From Geodermatophilus sp. DSM 45219 (GTDB taxonomy: Bacteria > Actinomycetota > Actinomycetes > Mycobacteriales > Geodermatophilaceae): 64,000 bases of DNA. The notes under the pieces are model-generated. The model was not told where the DNA came from. It searched no databases and saw nothing but the letters and a program-made list of their open reading frames with translations. The stretch spans positions 62,001 to 126,000 of the forward strand of contig NZ_FNIQ01000005.1 in the NCBI RefSeq assembly GCF_900104025.1. The letters are read 5' to 3'. Positions 33,997 to 44,099 of this stretch are shown one piece after another (position 1 is the first letter of the stretch; each line of letters begins with the position of its first letter). Both the position numbers and the translations under genes were made by a program.

Positions 33997-34803
33997 ATGA
34001 CCTCGCGCATGACCGCCCCGCGGCTGGGCCGGCTCGTCGCCGACGGCGACGTCGACGCCGTCCGCGCCGCCGTCCAGGACTCCCCGCGGCTGCTCGCCGG
34101 CACGGTGGAGCGCGACGGCCAGGGCGGCTGGACGCCGCTGCACCTCGCGGTGGCCGAGAGGCGCGCCGAGGTGGTGCGGCTGCTGGTCGAGGTCGGCGCG
34201 GACCTCACCGCCCGCACCGAGCACGGCCGCGACCCGCTGCACACCGCGCTGGAGTCGGCGCCGGACCTGGTGCCGCTGCTGCGCGAGCTGGGCGCACCGG
34301 TGGACGCGGCCAGCGCCGCCTACCTCGACGACGTCGACCGGTTGCGCGCCGAGCTGGACGGCGGCGCCCCGCTCAGCGACCCGGTCACCGGGGTCGACCT
34401 GCTGACCCTCGCGGCGGCCGGCGGTGCGGCCGGCAGCGCCCGGACCCTGCTCGACCGGGGCGCCGACGCCGACGGCGGCGCGCTGCACGCCGCCGCGGCG
34501 AACACCCGCCCGGACCTGGTCCGCCTGCTGCTGGCCGCCGGTGCCGACGTCAACCGCCGCGAGCCCGACACCGGCCGCTCGGCCCTGCACGCCGCCGTGG
34601 CCGCCGGGGGGCGCGACGCGCCCGGCGTGGTCCGCGAGCTGCTCGACGCCGGCGCCGACGTCGACGCCACCACCGCCGACGGGGCCAGTGCCCTGGACAT
34701 CACCCGGGTCTCCGCGGCCCGCACCCGCCGGGACGACGCAGGCCGGGCGACCGCGCACGACGCCCTGGCCGACCTCCTCGTGGCCCACGGCGCGACGCAG
34801 TGA
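33997..34803 (+). CDS. Ankyrin-repeat protein
   Basis: 268-aa soluble protein built of about six ankyrin units, clearest in GWTPLHLAVAERRAEVVRLL, GRDPLHTALESA, RPDLVRLLLAAGADVNRRE, and SALHAAVAAG with VVRELLDAGADVDATT. Such repeats bind other proteins; no partner is evident. It starts 19 nt after the permease stop in the same direction and is followed by a strong terminator, so it may end that operon. Confidence 0.88.
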   Translation: MTSRMTAPRLGRLVADGDVDAVRAAVQDSPRLLAGTVERDGQGGWTPLHLAVAERRAEVVRLLVEVGADLTARTEHGRDPLHTALESAPDLVPLLRELGAPVDAASAAYLDDVDRLRAELDGGAPLSDPVTGVDLLTLAAAGGAAGSARTLLDRGADADGGALHAAAANTRPDLVRLLLAAGADVNRREPDTGRSALHAAVAAGGRDAPGVVRELLDAGADVDATTADGASALDITRVSAARTRRDDAGRATAHDALADLLVAHGATQ

Positions 34804-34811
34804 GCAACGAC

Positions 34812-34853
34812 CCCGTCCGGGCACCCCTCGCAGGCGAGGGGTGCCCGGACGGG
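34812..34853 (+). terminator. Perfect 19-bp hairpin after the ankyrin gene
   Basis: CCCGTCCGGGCACCCCTCG and its exact complement flank the loop CAGG, followed by GCCGTTTC. It isolates the kgd promoter downstream. Confidence 0.9.
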
Positions 34854-34888
34854 CCGTTTCGCACCCGGTCCGCCTGCGAGTGCGGGCG

Positions 34889-34894
34889 TAGACT
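34889..34894 (+). promoter_or_regulatory. Candidate -10 element of kgd
   Basis: TAGACT lies 51 nt before the kgd GTG and after the terminator. A start of transcription near 34901 would give a leader of about 45 nt. Confidence 0.5.
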
Positions 34895-34945
34895 CCAACC
34901 CCGGTCCTGAGACGTGCACCGACGACGAAGAAGGCACTCGACCCC

Positions 34946-37900
34946 GTGTCAAGCGTGAGCTCATCCCGGCCGTCCGCCACCCCCAACTCCTCAGCGGTGG
35001 CGGGATTCGGCACCAACGAGTGGCTGGTCGAGGAGATGTACCAGCAGTACCTCGCCGATCCCGCCAGCGTGGACCAGGCGTGGCACGAGTTCTTCGCCGA
35101 CTACCGGCCGGGCAGCCCGGTGTCGGCCAGCGACGACCGCGAGGCGCCGGCCCCGGCACCCGCGGCCGCCCCGCAGGCGACGCCGGCACCGCAGCCCGCG
35201 GCCGCGCAGCAGGCGCCCGCCCAGCAGCCCACTGCCGACGCGGGCGCCCCGTCCCGCGCCACCCGCGTCGAGCAGCGCACCGAGGACACCGTGGTGCACC
35301 GGGCCGCCGACCGGACCGCCCAGCAGCAGCCGGCCGCCAAGGCCGCTCCGGAACCGAAGCCCGCACCGGCGGCGAAGCCCGCCCAGGAGCCCGGCGGCCC
35401 GAAGCGCGTGCCGCTGCGCGGCGCGGCGGCCAGCGTCGTCAAGAACATGAACGCCTCGCTGACCGTGCCCACGGCGACCAGCGTGCGCGCGGTGCCGGCC
35501 AAGCTGCTGGCCGACAACCGCATCGTGGTGAACAACCACCTGGCCCGCTCCCGCGGCGGGAAGGTCTCGTTCACCCACCTGATCGGCTACGCGCTGGTCC
35601 GGGCGCTCGACGACTTCCCGAACATGAACGCCGCCTTCGCCGAGGTCGACGGCAAGCCGACCCTCGTGCAGCCCGAGCACGTCAACTTCGGCCTGGCCAT
35701 CGACCTGCCCAAGGCCGACGGCTCGCGCTCCCTCGTCGTCGCCTCGATCAAGGCCGCCGAGGAGATGGACTTCGCCCAGTTCTGGGGCGCGTACGAGGAC
35801 GTCATCCGCCGTGCCCGCGCCGGCAAGCTGACCCTCGAGGACTTCTCCGGCACCACGATCAGCCTGACCAACCCCGGCACGATCGGCACCAACCACTCGG
35901 TGCCGCGGCTGACCGCCGGCCAGGGCGCGATCATCGGCGTCGGGGCCATGGAGTACCCGGCCGAGTTCCAGGGGATGAGCCCGGAGGCGCTCACCGACCT
36001 CGGCATCTCCAAGATCATCACGCTCACGTCGACCTACGACCACCGGATCATCCAGGGCGCCGAGTCCGGCGACTTCCTGCGCCGCCTGCACTCGCTGCTG
36101 CTGGGCGAGGACGGCTTCTACGACGAGGTCTTCCGGTCGCTGCGCATCCCGTACGAGCCGGTGCGGTGGATGCCCGACGTGCGGGTCAGCCGCGAGGGGC
36201 AGATCGACAAGGAAGCCCGGGTCATCGAGGTCATCGAGGCCTACCGGCGCAACGGCCACCTCATGGCCGACACCGACCCGCTCGAGTTCAAGGTCCGCAG
36301 CCACCCCGACCTGGACATCCTCCAGCACGGCCTGACGCTGTGGGACCTCGACCGGAGGTTCCCCGTCGGCGGTTTCGCCGGCGAGCGGCTGATGGCGCTG
36401 CGCGACGTCCTCGGGGTGCTGCGCAACTCCTACTGCCGCACGGTCGGCGTGGAGTACATGCACATCACCGACCCCGAAGAGCGGGAGTGGATCCAGCAGC
36501 GGGTCGAGATCAAGGCCGAGCAGCCCGACCGGCAGAAGCAGAAGCACGTGCTGGGCCGGCTCAACGCCGCCGAGGCGTTCGAGACGTTCCTGCAGACCAA
36601 GTACGTCGGACAGAAGCGGTTCAGCCTCGAGGGCGGCGAGTCCCTGATCCCGGTGCTGGACGAGGTCCTCCTCGCCGGCACCGACCACGGCCTCGACGAG
36701 GTCGCGATCGGCATGCCGCACCGCGGCCGGCTCAACGTGCTGGCCAACGTCCTCGGCAAGAGCTACGCGAAGATCTTCGGCGAGTTCGAGGGCAACATCG
36801 ACCCCGGCACCGTGCAGGGGTCCGGTGACGTCAAGTACCACCTGGGCGCCGAGGGCACCTTCGAGAACCCGTTCAAGCCGGGTGCCGAGATCGCCGTCTC
36901 GCTGGCCAGCAACCCCTCGCACCTGGAGACGGTCAACCCCGTCCTCGAGGGCGTCGTCCGGGCCAAGCAGGACATGATCGACAAGGGCGAGGGCGGCTTC
37001 ACCGTCCTGCCGGTCCTGCTGCACGGCGATGCGGCGTTCGCCGGTCAGGGCGTGGTCGCGGAGACGCTGAACCTCTCGCAGCTGCGCGGCTACCGCACCG
37101 GCGGCACGGTGCACGTCGTCGTCAACAACCAGGTCGGCTTCACCACCAGCCCGGCGCAGTCCCGGTCGAGCCTCTACTCGACCGACGTCGCCCGGATGGT
37201 CAACGCGCCGATCTTCCACGTGAACGGCGACGACCCCGAGGCGTGCGTGCGCGTGGCCCGGCTGGCCGTGGACTACCGGCAGGCGTTCAAGAAGGACGTC
37301 GTCATCGACCTGGTCTGCTACCGCCGGCGCGGCCACAACGAGGGCGACGACCCCTCGATGACCCAGCCGCTGATGTACGACATCATCGACCGCAAGCGCT
37401 CGGTCCGGAAGCTCTACACCGAGTCGCTGATCGGCCGCGGCGACATCACGCTGCAGGAGGCCGAGGAGGCCCTCAAGGACTACCGCGACCAGCTCGAGCG
37501 GGCCTTCGCCGAGACCCACGACGTGCAGGACACGAGCAAGCCCGAGCCGGTCATGGACCCCCGCACCGCGCAGGAGTCCACCGTCGCGACCGCGATCACG
37601 CCCGAGGTCATGAAGGCCATCGGCGACGCGCACGTGTCCTTCCCCGAGCACTTCACCCCGCACCCCAAGCTGCAGCGGATGCTCGAGCGGCGCGCGGCGA
37701 TGGTCAGCGAGGGCGGCGTGGACTGGGCGATGGGTGAGCTGCTCGCCTTCGGGTCGCTGCTCGTGCAGGGCGTCACGGTGCGGCTGGCCGGCCAGGACTC
37801 CCGCCGCGGCACGTTCGTGCAGCGCCACTCGGTGCTCATCGACCGCGAGAACGGCGCGGAGTTCACCCCGCTCGCGCACCTCTCCGAGGACCAGGCGAAG

Positions 37901-38758
37901 TTCTTCGTCTACGACTCGCTGCTCTCGGAGTACGCCGCGGTCGGCTTCGAGTACGGCTACTCCGTGGCCAACCCCAGGGCCCTGGTGCTGTGGGAGGCGC
38001 AGTTCGGCGACTTCGTCAACGGCGCGCAGATGGTCATCGACGAGTTCATCAGCTCGGGCGAGGCCAAGTGGGGTCAGCGGTCGGGCGTCGTCATGCTGCT
38101 GCCGCACGGCCTCGAGGGCCAGGGCCCGGACCACTCCAGCGGGCGCATCGAGCGGTTCCTGCAGCTGGCGGCGGAGAACAACATGACCGTCGCCAACTGC
38201 TCGACGCCGGGCAACTACTTCCACCTGCTCCGCCGGCAGGCGCTCTCCGACGTGCACCGGCCGCTGGTCGTGTTCACGCCGAAGTCGCTGCTGCGGGCCA
38301 AGGCCGCCGTCAGCCCCGTCTCGGACTTCACCGACGAGGCCTTCCGGCCGGTGCTGCCCGACCCGGGCGTGGGCGGGGAGCCGCTGGACGACGGCGCGGT
38401 GCGCCGGGTCGTGCTGTGCAGCGGCAAGGTCGCCTACGACCTGCTCGCCCAGCGCGAGGCCGAGGGGCGCGCCGACACCGCGGTCGTCCGCGTCGAGCAG
38501 CTCTACCCGCTGCCCGCCGAGCAGGTCGTGCGGCAGCTGGAGCGCTACCCGGACGCCGACGACGTCGTCTGGGTGCAGGAGGAGCCGGCGAACATGGGCG
38601 CCTGGCAGTTCATGGCCGTCAACCTGCCCGAGCACCTGCCGGCCGGACGTCACCTGCGCCGGGTCAGCCGCCGCGCGTCGGCGAGCCCGGCCGTCGGCTC
38701 GGCGAAGGTGCACGAGGCCGAGCAGAAGCAGCTGATCGCCCAGGCGTTCGCCGACTGA
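34946..38758 (+). CDS. kgd: Multifunctional 2-oxoglutarate dehydrogenase E1/E2 / decarboxylase
   Basis: Very large (1270 aa) TCA-cycle protein of the actinobacterial type. The order is a short N-terminal E1 helix ([17 protein letters not shown]), an Ala/Pro/Gln linker (about 60-150), an E2-type acyltransferase domain (about 160-400, catalytic His366 in [14 protein letters not shown]) without a lipoyl domain, then the ThDP-dependent E1 domain with [19 protein letters not shown] and [19 protein letters not shown] blocks. In mycobacteria this enzyme is controlled by GarA and acetyl-CoA. GTG 34946 is used; a GTG 9 nt later is possible. Confidence 0.96.
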   Translation: MSSVSSSRPSATPNSSAVAGFGTNEWLVEEMYQQYLADPASVDQAWHEFFADYRPGSPVSASDDREAPAPAPAAAPQATPAPQPAAAQQAPAQQPTADAGAPSRATRVEQRTEDTVVHRAADRTAQQQPAAKAAPEPKPAPAAKPAQEPGGPKRVPLRGAAASVVKNMNASLTVPTATSVRAVPAKLLADNRIVVNNHLARSRGGKVSFTHLIGYALVRALDDFPNMNAAFAEVDGKPTLVQPEHVNFGLAIDLPKADGSRSLVVASIKAAEEMDFAQFWGAYEDVIRRARAGKLTLEDFSGTTISLTNPGTIGTNHSVPRLTAGQGAIIGVGAMEYPAEFQGMSPEALTDLGISKIITLTSTYDHRIIQGAESGDFLRRLHSLLLGEDGFYDEVFRSLRIPYEPVRWMPDVRVSREGQIDKEARVIEVIEAYRRNGHLMADTDPLEFKVRSHPDLDILQHGLTLWDLDRRFPVGGFAGERLMALRDVLGVLRNSYCRTVGVEYMHITDPEEREWIQQRVEIKAEQPDRQKQKHVLGRLNAAEAFETFLQTKYVGQKRFSLEGGESLIPVLDEVLLAGTDHGLDEVAIGMPHRGRLNVLANVLGKSYAKIFGEFEGNIDPGTVQGSGDVKYHLGAEGTFENPFKPGAEIAVSLASNPSHLETVNPVLEGVVRAKQDMIDKGEGGFTVLPVLLHGDAAFAGQGVVAETLNLSQLRGYRTGGTVHVVVNNQVGFTTSPAQSRSSLYSTDVARMVNAPIFHVNGDDPEACVRVARLAVDYRQAFKKDVVIDLVCYRRRGHNEGDDPSMTQPLMYDIIDRKRSVRKLYTESLIGRGDITLQEAEEALKDYRDQLERAFAETHDVQDTSKPEPVMDPRTAQESTVATAITPEVMKAIGDAHVSFPEHFTPHPKLQRMLERRAAMVSEGGVDWAMGELLAFGSLLVQGVTVRLAGQDSRRGTFVQRHSVLIDRENGAEFTPLAHLSEDQAKFFVYDSLLSEYAAVGFEYGYSVANPRALVLWEAQFGDFVNGAQMVIDEFISSGEAKWGQRSGVVMLLPHGLEGQGPDHSSGRIERFLQLAAENNMTVANCSTPGNYFHLLRRQALSDVHRPLVVFTPKSLLRAKAAVSPVSDFTDEAFRPVLPDPGVGGEPLDDGAVRRVVLCSGKVAYDLLAQREAEGRADTAVVRVEQLYPLPAEQVVRQLERYPDADDVVWVQEEPANMGAWQFMAVNLPEHLPAGRHLRRVSRRASASPAVGSAKVHEAEQKQLIAQAFAD

Positions 38759-38763
38759 CGCTC

Positions 38764-38943
38764 GTGTACTTCACCGATCGGGGCCTCGAGGAGCTGGCCG
38801 ACCGGCGGGGCGGGGAACAGGTGACCCTCGCCTGGCTCGCCGACCAGATGCAGGCCTTCGTCGACCAGCACCCCGAGTTCGAGGTGCCCGTGGAACGGCT
38901 GGCCACCTGGCTGGCCCGCGGCGGCACCGAGGACGAGGAGTAG
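38764..38943 (+). CDS. DUF6104 small protein downstream of kgd
   Basis: 59-aa protein beginning VYFTDRGLEELADRRG and containing TLAWLADQMQAFVDQHPEFE and VPVERLATWLAR, the full DUF6104 pattern. It starts 5 nt after the kgd stop. Genes of this family follow kgd/sucA in Streptomyces as well, so a role tied to the 2-oxoglutarate complex is likely, but its function is unknown. The tail is acidic (GGTEDEE). Confidence 0.85.
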   Translation: MYFTDRGLEELADRRGGEQVTLAWLADQMQAFVDQHPEFEVPVERLATWLARGGTEDEE

Positions 38944-38969
38944 GAGAGCCGCACCGGCACCCCGAGTGC

Positions 38970-39012
38970 GGGGCAGTCGGGGTCCCGGGCGCTGCCCGGA
39001 CCCCGACTCCCC
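38970..39012 (+). terminator. Hairpin after the kgd-DUF6104 operon
   Basis: GGGGCAGTCGGGGTCCCGGGC pairs, with one bulge, with GCCCGGACCCCGACTCCCC around a 3-nt loop. It lies 27 nt past the DUF6104 stop. Confidence 0.75.
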
Positions 39013-39087
39013 AGCAGTCGGACCTCGGCCCAGTGCGGGACCGCGCGCCTCCCCCGCCGACCGGCACGGCGGCGGCACGCTCGGTGG

Positions 39088-39801
39088 GTGCTCGGTCACT
39101 CCCACGCGCTCTCCGGGCTCGCCGCCGGCGCCGCCACGCTCCCCTGGGCCCCGGTCGGCGGCACCGTCGGCCAGGTCGCCTGGATCGCCACGGTCGGCGG
39201 GATGGCCATGCTGCCCGACCTCGACCACAGCGGCTCGACCGTCTCGGACATGTGGGGGCCGATCACCGACGTCCCCTCCGGCGCGGTCGGCCGGCTGGCG
39301 CAGGGACACCGGTGGGGCACCCACGACGCCGTCCTGGCCCCGCTGGCCTTCGGCGCACTGGCCTCGCTCGCCGCCCACGCGTTCTGGTCCAGCCTGCTGC
39401 TGGTGAGCCTGGCCATCGGGCTGGCCCTGCGGGCGCTGCACTTCGTCATCCCGGGGCGGGCGGAGAACACCGTCGTCGGCAACCTGGTGCTCTCCTGGGG
39501 CGGCGCCTGGTTGCTGCTGGAGCACACTGCGAGCCCGGCCTGGCTGCCGTGGGCGGTCGCGCTCGGGGTGCTCACCCACATCGCCGGGGACGCACTCACC
39601 ACGCAGGGCGTGCCGGTCCCCGTGCTGTGGCTGCTGCGCCGGACCCGGCTCGCGCTGAGCCCGCTGCGCACCGGGACCGCGTTGGAGAAGGTCGTGCTGG
39701 CGCCGGCGTTCGTGCTCGTGACGATCTACTGCGTCTACCTGAACACCGACGTCCGAACCGCCGTCGACCCGCTGTTGCAGGACCTGCAGAGCCTGGGCTG
39801 A
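39088..39801 (+). CDS. YdjM-like metal-dependent hydrolase, membrane protein
   Basis: 237-aa membrane protein of the LexA-binding/YdjM-like metal-dependent hydrolase family. His/Asp clusters that would hold the metal are GHSHALSGL, MLPDLDHSGS, HRWGTHDAV and THIAGDALT. Five or so hydrophobic segments are present. GTG 39088 (MLGHSHAL) is the start. It is convergent with the malic enzyme gene, with a 4-nt gap. The substrate is unknown. Confidence 0.82.
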   Translation: MLGHSHALSGLAAGAATLPWAPVGGTVGQVAWIATVGGMAMLPDLDHSGSTVSDMWGPITDVPSGAVGRLAQGHRWGTHDAVLAPLAFGALASLAAHAFWSSLLLVSLAIGLALRALHFVIPGRAENTVVGNLVLSWGGAWLLLEHTASPAWLPWAVALGVLTHIAGDALTTQGVPVPVLWLLRRTRLALSPLRTGTALEKVVLAPAFVLVTIYCVYLNTDVRTAVDPLLQDLQSLG

Positions 39802-39805
39802 CGGC

Positions 39806-40996
39806 TCAGCGCGTGACGCCCTGCTCGCGGGCGCAGGCCGCGACCGCGGCGGCGACGGCCTCGGCCACCCGCCGGTCCAGCGGGCTGGGCACCACGTAGT
39901 CGGCCCGCACCTCGTCCCCCACCACGTCGGCGATGGCCGTGGCCGCGGCGAGCTTCATCTCCTCGGTGATGCCGGTGGCGCCGGCGTCGATCGCGCCGCG
40001 GAAGACGCCGGGGAACGCGAGCACGTTGTTGATCTGGTTGGGCTCGCCGCTGCGGCCGGTGGCGACGACGGCCGCGTACCGCGCCGCCATCTCCGGGTCC
40101 ACCTCGGGGATGGGGTTGGCCAGCGAGAACACGATGCAGTCCGACGCCATCGAGGCGATCGCCGACTCCGGCACCGAGCCGCCGGACAGGCCCACGTAGA
40201 CGTCGGCCCCGGCCAGCGCGGCGACCATGGTGCCCGCGTGCCCGGCCCGGTTGGTGTTCTCGGCGACCCAGCGCTTGACCGGCGTCAGGTCGTCGCGGCC
40301 GGTGTGCAGCACGCCCCGGGAGTCGGCCACGGCGATGTCGCCGATGCCGGCCTCCAGCAGGATCTTGGTGCAGGCGACCCCGGCCGCACCGGCGCCGGCG
40401 ACGACGACCCGCAGGCTGGCGAGCTCGCGGCCGACCACGCGGGCGGCGTTGCGCAGCGCGGCCAGGACGACGATCGCCGTCCCGTGCTGGTCGTCGTGCA
40501 TGACCGGGATGTCCAGCCGCTCGCGCAGCCGGTCCTCGATCTCGAAGCAGCGGGGGGCGCTGATGTCCTCGAGGTTGATGCCGCCGAAGGACGGCGCGAT
40601 GGCCGCGACCGTCTCCACGATGGTGTCGACGTCGGTCGTGGACAGCACCACCGGCACCGAGCTCAGGCCGGCGAACTCGCTGAACAGGCAGGCCTTGCCC
40701 TCCATGACCGGCAGCGAGGCCCGCGGCCCGATGTCGCCGAGGCCGAGGACGGCGGTGCCGTCGGAGACGACGGCGACCACGCGCGGGGCCCAGGTGAACC
40801 GGTCGGCCAGCTCCGGTTCCGCGGCGATCGCGCTGGACACCCGGGCGACACCGGGGGTGTAGGTCAGCGCGAGGTCGGCGGTGGAGTGGATCGCCCGCGT
40901 CGGGCGCACCGTGAGCTTGCCGCCCTCGTGCACCGCGAACGCCGGGTCGTCGGCGAAGCGCTCGGCCGTGCCGTCCTGCAGCTGCTGCTCACCCAT
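39806..40996 (-). CDS. NAD(P)-dependent malic enzyme
   Basis: Oxidative decarboxylation of malate to pyruvate. The 396-aa short bacterial form starts at ATG 40996 (MGEQQLQDG). Motifs: [30 protein letters not shown], the metal/substrate block [10 protein letters not shown], the nucleotide fold [13 protein letters not shown], and [21 protein letters not shown] is more likely than NADP from the short form, but cofactor choice is uncertain. There is no phosphotransacetylase domain. Confidence 0.93.
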   Translation of the reverse strand: MGEQQLQDGTAERFADDPAFAVHEGGKLTVRPTRAIHSTADLALTYTPGVARVSSAIAAEPELADRFTWAPRVVAVVSDGTAVLGLGDIGPRASLPVMEGKACLFSEFAGLSSVPVVLSTTDVDTIVETVAAIAPSFGGINLEDISAPRCFEIEDRLRERLDIPVMHDDQHGTAIVVLAALRNAARVVGRELASLRVVVAGAGAAGVACTKILLEAGIGDIAVADSRGVLHTGRDDLTPVKRWVAENTNRAGHAGTMVAALAGADVYVGLSGGSVPESAIASMASDCIVFSLANPIPEVDPEMAARYAAVVATGRSGEPNQINNVLAFPGVFRGAIDAGATGITEEMKLAAATAIADVVGDEVRADYVVPSPLDRRVAEAVAAAVAACAREQGVTR

Positions 40997-41088
40997 GGAC
41001 CCGGGAGCGTAATGGAGCCGTGGTGAACCGTCTCTCCGGACCGTCCCGCGTCCCGAGAGACGAGTTCCGCATCGTGGGATCGACGAGG

Positions 41089-41463
41089 TCAGGCCGGGCG
41101 GGCGCCCAGCCGGCCGGGTCGGGGCCACAGCCGCCCGACCACCCGGCCGACCACGACGGCGGCTCCGAAGGCCCGGCTGTCGTCGGTGACGAAGGGGTTG
41201 TCGCCCTCGACCCAGTGCCCGCCCGGCACCGCGCGGCGCACCCGCTTGACCACGAGCAGCTCCGGCCGCGCCGGGAAGCGGGCGAGAACCACCGCGTCGT
41301 CACCCACCGTGCCCCCCGGGGCGACCCGGCGCACCAGCAGCCGGTCGCCGGAGCGGACGGTGGGCGTCATCGACGGCCCGGCCACGCGGGCCACGACCCA
41401 GGGAGTGACCAGCGGAGCGACCGCGCCCGGGCCTCCCGGCTCGGACGTGTCCCCGCTGCTCAC
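41089..41463 (-). CDS. sodX: Nickel superoxide dismutase maturation protease (S26 family)
   Basis: 124-aa signal-peptidase-like protease. The catalytic Ser is in VAGPSMTPTVRSGDRLLV and the Lys in LLVVKRVRR; it has the GHWVEGDNPFVTDDSRAFG end box of S26 peptidases. It lacks an obvious N-terminal membrane anchor. Divergence from sodN with a 50-bp gap marks it as the enzyme that removes the SodN leader peptide to expose the nickel-binding His1. Confidence 0.92.
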   Translation of the reverse strand: MSSGDTSEPGGPGAVAPLVTPWVVARVAGPSMTPTVRSGDRLLVRRVAPGGTVGDDAVVLARFPARPELLVVKRVRRAVPGGHWVEGDNPFVTDDSRAFGAAVVVGRVVGRLWPRPGRLGARPA

Positions 41464-41469
41464 CGGGAG

Positions 41470-41475
41470 TAGGGT
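41470..41475 (+). promoter_or_regulatory. Candidate -10 element of sodN
   Basis: TAGGGT lies 38 nt before the sodN ATG in the short divergent spacer. In Streptomyces, nickel controls sodN through Nur; I cannot identify a Nur box with confidence here. Confidence 0.4.
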
Positions 41476-41513
41476 CGCAGACGAACCGACACCACAGAAC
41501 CGGAGGCACGTCC

Positions 41514-41915
41514 ATGCGTTTCCGCATGTTCTCCGCCGTGGAGGCCACCGCTCACTGCGACCTCCCCTGCGGCGTGTACGACCCGGCCCAGGCCCGCATC
41601 GAGGCGGAGTCCGTCAAGGCCATCCAGGAGAAGTACCAGGCCAACGAGGACCCGGTGTTCCGCCAGCGCGCCGTCCTGATCAAGGAGCAGCGGTCGGACC
41701 TGGTCAAGCACCACCTGTGGGTGCTGTGGACCGACTACTTCAAGCCCCCGCACTTCGAGAAGTACCCGCAGCTGCACGAGCTGTTCAACAAGGCCACCAA
41801 GCAGGCCGGCGCGGCCGGTGGCAAGGGCAGCATGGACCCGGCCGAGGGTCAGAAGCTGCTCGACCACATCGCCGAGATCGACAAGATCTTCTGGGAGACC
41901 AAGGCCGCCGCCTGA
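41514..41915 (+). CDS. sodN: Nickel superoxide dismutase
   Basis: Converts superoxide to oxygen and peroxide with Ni in the N-terminal hook. The 133-aa precursor has a 13-residue leader (MRFRMFSAVEATA) followed by HCDLPCGVYDPAQA. After cleavage His1, Cys2 and Cys6 bind nickel. The four-helix body keeps LVKHHLWVLWTDYFKPPHFEK. GGAGG lies 7 nt before the ATG. The processing protease gene sodX is divergent. A family-1 element and a hairpin end the transcript. Confidence 0.98.
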   Translation: MRFRMFSAVEATAHCDLPCGVYDPAQARIEAESVKAIQEKYQANEDPVFRQRAVLIKEQRSDLVKHHLWVLWTDYFKPPHFEKYPQLHELFNKATKQAGAAGGKGSMDPAEGQKLLDHIAEIDKIFWETKAAA

Positions 41916-41917
41916 AC

Positions 41918-41980
41918 AAGGACCCCCGTCCTCCCCACCCTTCGCAAGCTCAGGGTGGGCCCCTGGACGGGGGCCGTTCC
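41918..41980 (+). repeat. Dispersed palindromic element (family 1), clearest copy
   Basis: It starts 2 nt after the sodN stop. The outer stem is GACCCCCGTCC / GGACGGGGGCC and the inner stem is CCCACCCT-like / AGGGTGGG, with TTCGCAAGCTC at the tip; it ends GGCCGTTCC. It shows the two-stem design of the family well. Confidence 0.8.
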
Positions 41981-41991
41981 ATCAGGTCACC

Positions 41992-42026
41992 AACCGGCCG
42001 GTGAGCGACCCGCTCACCGGCCGGTT
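41992..42026 (+). terminator. Perfect 15-bp hairpin after sodN
   Basis: AACCGGCCGGTGAGC (41992-42006) and its complement (42012-42026) around GACCC. It is a conventional terminator placed behind the repeat. Confidence 0.85.
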
Positions 42027-42103
42027 CCGTTCCCGGGCGATGAGTTCCGCGGCCCGGGCCGGTCTGTCCCCTCGACGCCGCACCCCGGACGACAGGAGAC
42101 CCC

Positions 42104-42517
42104 GTGGCCACCCGCCTGAACCCCTACCTGCACTTCTCCGGCAACGCCCGCGAGGCGATGGAGTTCTACCGCTCCGTCCTCGGCGGGGAGCTCGACGTGA
42201 TGACCTTCGGGGACGCCGGTGGGGGTGGCGGCGAGTACCCCGACGACGGCGTCATGCACGCCTTCCTGCGCACCCCCGACGGCCTGGAGCTGATGGCCTC
42301 CGACGGCCACGACCCCGACGCCGCCGGCCCCGACCGGCTCTCGCTGTCGGTCTCCGGGGACGACGAGGCGACCCTGCGCCGCTGGTTCGAGGCGCTGGCC
42401 GAGGGCGGGCAGGTCGACGTCCCGCTGGCTGGTCAGGTGTGGGGCGACGTCTTCGGCCAGGTGACCGACCGCTTCGGCATGCGCTGGCTGGTGAACATCG
42501 GCTCCACGCCCGCCTGA
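42104..42517 (+). CDS. VOC-family (PhnB/glyoxalase-like) protein
   Basis: 137-aa protein with the PhnB/YjdN-type start LNPYLHFSGNAREAMEFYRSVLGG and the end WGDVFGQVTDRFGMRWLVNI. In this group the domain is often of unknown function; the canonical metal ligands of glyoxalase I are not all evident. GTG 42104 has CAGGAGA upstream. It stands alone between the sodN terminator and psd. Confidence 0.85.
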   Translation: MATRLNPYLHFSGNAREAMEFYRSVLGGELDVMTFGDAGGGGGEYPDDGVMHAFLRTPDGLELMASDGHDPDAAGPDRLSLSVSGDDEATLRRWFEALAEGGQVDVPLAGQVWGDVFGQVTDRFGMRWLVNIGSTPA

Positions 42518-42594
42518 TCGGTACCGTCCGGTCGCCGCCCCGAGGCGGCGGCCGGTCGATCCGGGTGACTCCTCCCCGGTACCGTCTGACCTCG

Positions 42595-43260
42595 ATGCGT
42601 ATCGACCCGGCCGGGTGGCCGTTCGTCACCGGGCCCCTGGCACCCGCCGCCGTGCTCGCCGCCACCGGGCGCGCCCGTGGTCGGCGCGGCCTGCGGCTCG
42701 CCGCCTGGCCGTTCGCCCTGCTGTCGGCCTACATGGCGCTGTTCTTCCGCGACCCGCAGCGGCGCTGCGACGTCGAGCCCGCGGCACCCGACGACGTCCT
42801 CTCCCCCGCCGACGGCGTCGTGATGGTCGCCGGCGAGCCGCAGGAGGGCGTCGCGCCCGAGGGCGACTGGCAGCAGGTGAGCGTCTTCCTGTCCGTGGTC
42901 GACGTGCACGTCAACCGCTCCCCGTACCACGGTGAGGTGGTGGAGAGCTCCTACCGCAGGGGCAGCTTCCTGGCCGCCTACCGCAAGGAGTCGGCGCACC
43001 GGAACGAGCGCAGCGAGCTGTGGCTGCGCGACGGCGACCGCACCGTGGTCTTCCGGCAGATCGTCGGCGTGCTCGCCCGCCGCATCGTCACCCGCACCGG
43101 CGTGGGCCGTCGGCTGGCCACCGGAGAGCGCATGGGCCTGATGAAGTTCGGCTCCCGGATGGACGTCTTCGTCCCCCGGGAGTGCACGGTGCTCGTCGGG
43201 GTGGGCCAGCGGGTGCGCGGCGGGGAGACCGTCGTCGCCCGCTGGCCCGGCACCCGCTGA
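42595..43260 (+). CDS. psd: Phosphatidylserine decarboxylase proenzyme
   Basis: Forms phosphatidylethanolamine. The 221-aa proenzyme is of the short type; self-cleavage at Gly-Ser in LMKFGSRMDVFVP makes the pyruvoyl cofactor. Family blocks LSPADGVVMV and VSVFLSVVDVHVNRSPYHG are present. Two N-terminal hydrophobic stretches anchor it. TACCGT lies 9 nt before the ATG, suggesting a leaderless mRNA. pssA follows 11 nt later, so substrate production and decarboxylation are in one operon. Confidence 0.93.
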   Translation: MRIDPAGWPFVTGPLAPAAVLAATGRARGRRGLRLAAWPFALLSAYMALFFRDPQRRCDVEPAAPDDVLSPADGVVMVAGEPQEGVAPEGDWQQVSVFLSVVDVHVNRSPYHGEVVESSYRRGSFLAAYRKESAHRNERSELWLRDGDRTVVFRQIVGVLARRIVTRTGVGRRLATGERMGLMKFGSRMDVFVPRECTVLVGVGQRVRGGETVVARWPGTR

Positions 43261-43271
43261 GGAGGACTTCC

Positions 43272-44099
43272 GTGCCGAGCTCCGCGTCCGGTCAACGCCT
43301 CCCCCAGACCCGGCGGACGGCGACCGTCGAGTTCGTCCGCGGCTCGGTGCGCGGCACGAGGCGGCGGGCGCTGGCCACGCTGCCCAGCCTCTTCACGCTG
43401 GCCAACATGATGTGCGGCTTCGTCGCGATCCTGGTGTCCATCCGGGGCCAGTACACGCTGGCCGCCGTCCTCGTCGGGCTCTCGGTCGTCTTCGACATCG
43501 CCGACGGCGCGGTCGCCCGGCTGGTCGGCGCGGTCACCCCGTTCGGCCTGCAGTTCGACTCGCTGGCCGACCTGGTCTCCTTCGGGCTGGCCCCGGCCCT
43601 GCTGGCGTTCACCCTGTTCTCCGAGGGGCGCGACGCCTGGGACCCGCTGGGCTGGGTGGCCTGCGGCCTGTGGGTCTCCTGCGCGGCGATCCGGCTGGCG
43701 CGGTTCAACACCACCATCGACCCGACGGCCGACAAGCGGTACTTCACCGGGATGCCGAGCCCGGGTGCCGCCGGTGTCGTGCTGGCCTCGGTGTTCGCCT
43801 TCGGCGACCAGATGGAGGGCCGCGACCGGCTGTGGGTGCTGCTCATCCTCGCCGTCCCCGCGCTGCTGATGGTCAGCACCGTCCGCTTCCGCTCGTTCCG
43901 CTCGCTGGTCAGCCCGAAGAGCGGGCGTCCCTACGGGCTGATCGCCGCCGTGCTGGCCGTCGTCGCCGGTCTCGCGCTGGCCCCGGTGCTCACCGGGTGC
44001 GTGCTGGCCTACGGCTACCTGCTGGCGCCGGTGCTCGTGCCGGTGTTCTCGCCGCTGAACCGGCTGGTGCCCGCGCGGCTCAAGGAGCTGCTGACGTGA
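43272..44099 (+). CDS. pssA: CDP-diacylglycerol-serine O-phosphatidyltransferase
   Basis: Makes phosphatidylserine from CDP-diacylglycerol and serine in the membrane. The 275-aa protein has about seven hydrophobic segments and the CDP-alcohol phosphatidyltransferase motif in DIADGAVARLVGAVTPFG and FDSLADLVSFG. FTLANMMCGFVAI is typical of PssA. GTG 43272 has GAGGAGG upstream. It follows psd directly. The next gene is reached through a family-2 repeat. Confidence 0.93.
   Translation: MPSSASGQRLPQTRRTATVEFVRGSVRGTRRRALATLPSLFTLANMMCGFVAILVSIRGQYTLAAVLVGLSVVFDIADGAVARLVGAVTPFGLQFDSLADLVSFGLAPALLAFTLFSEGRDAWDPLGWVACGLWVSCAAIRLARFNTTIDPTADKRYFTGMPSPGAAGVVLASVFAFGDQMEGRDRLWVLLILAVPALLMVSTVRFRSFRSLVSPKSGRPYGLIAAVLAVVAGLALAPVLTGCVLAYGYLLAPVLVPVFSPLNRLVPARLKELLT

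Noticed and set aside
34991..38713. 1240-aa open frame on the minus strand opposite kgd
   Set aside because: It is the antisense shadow of kgd, produced by G/C-rich third positions. It has no motifs, and its composition (Val/Leu/Gly/Asp/Arg/His) is typical of such shadows.
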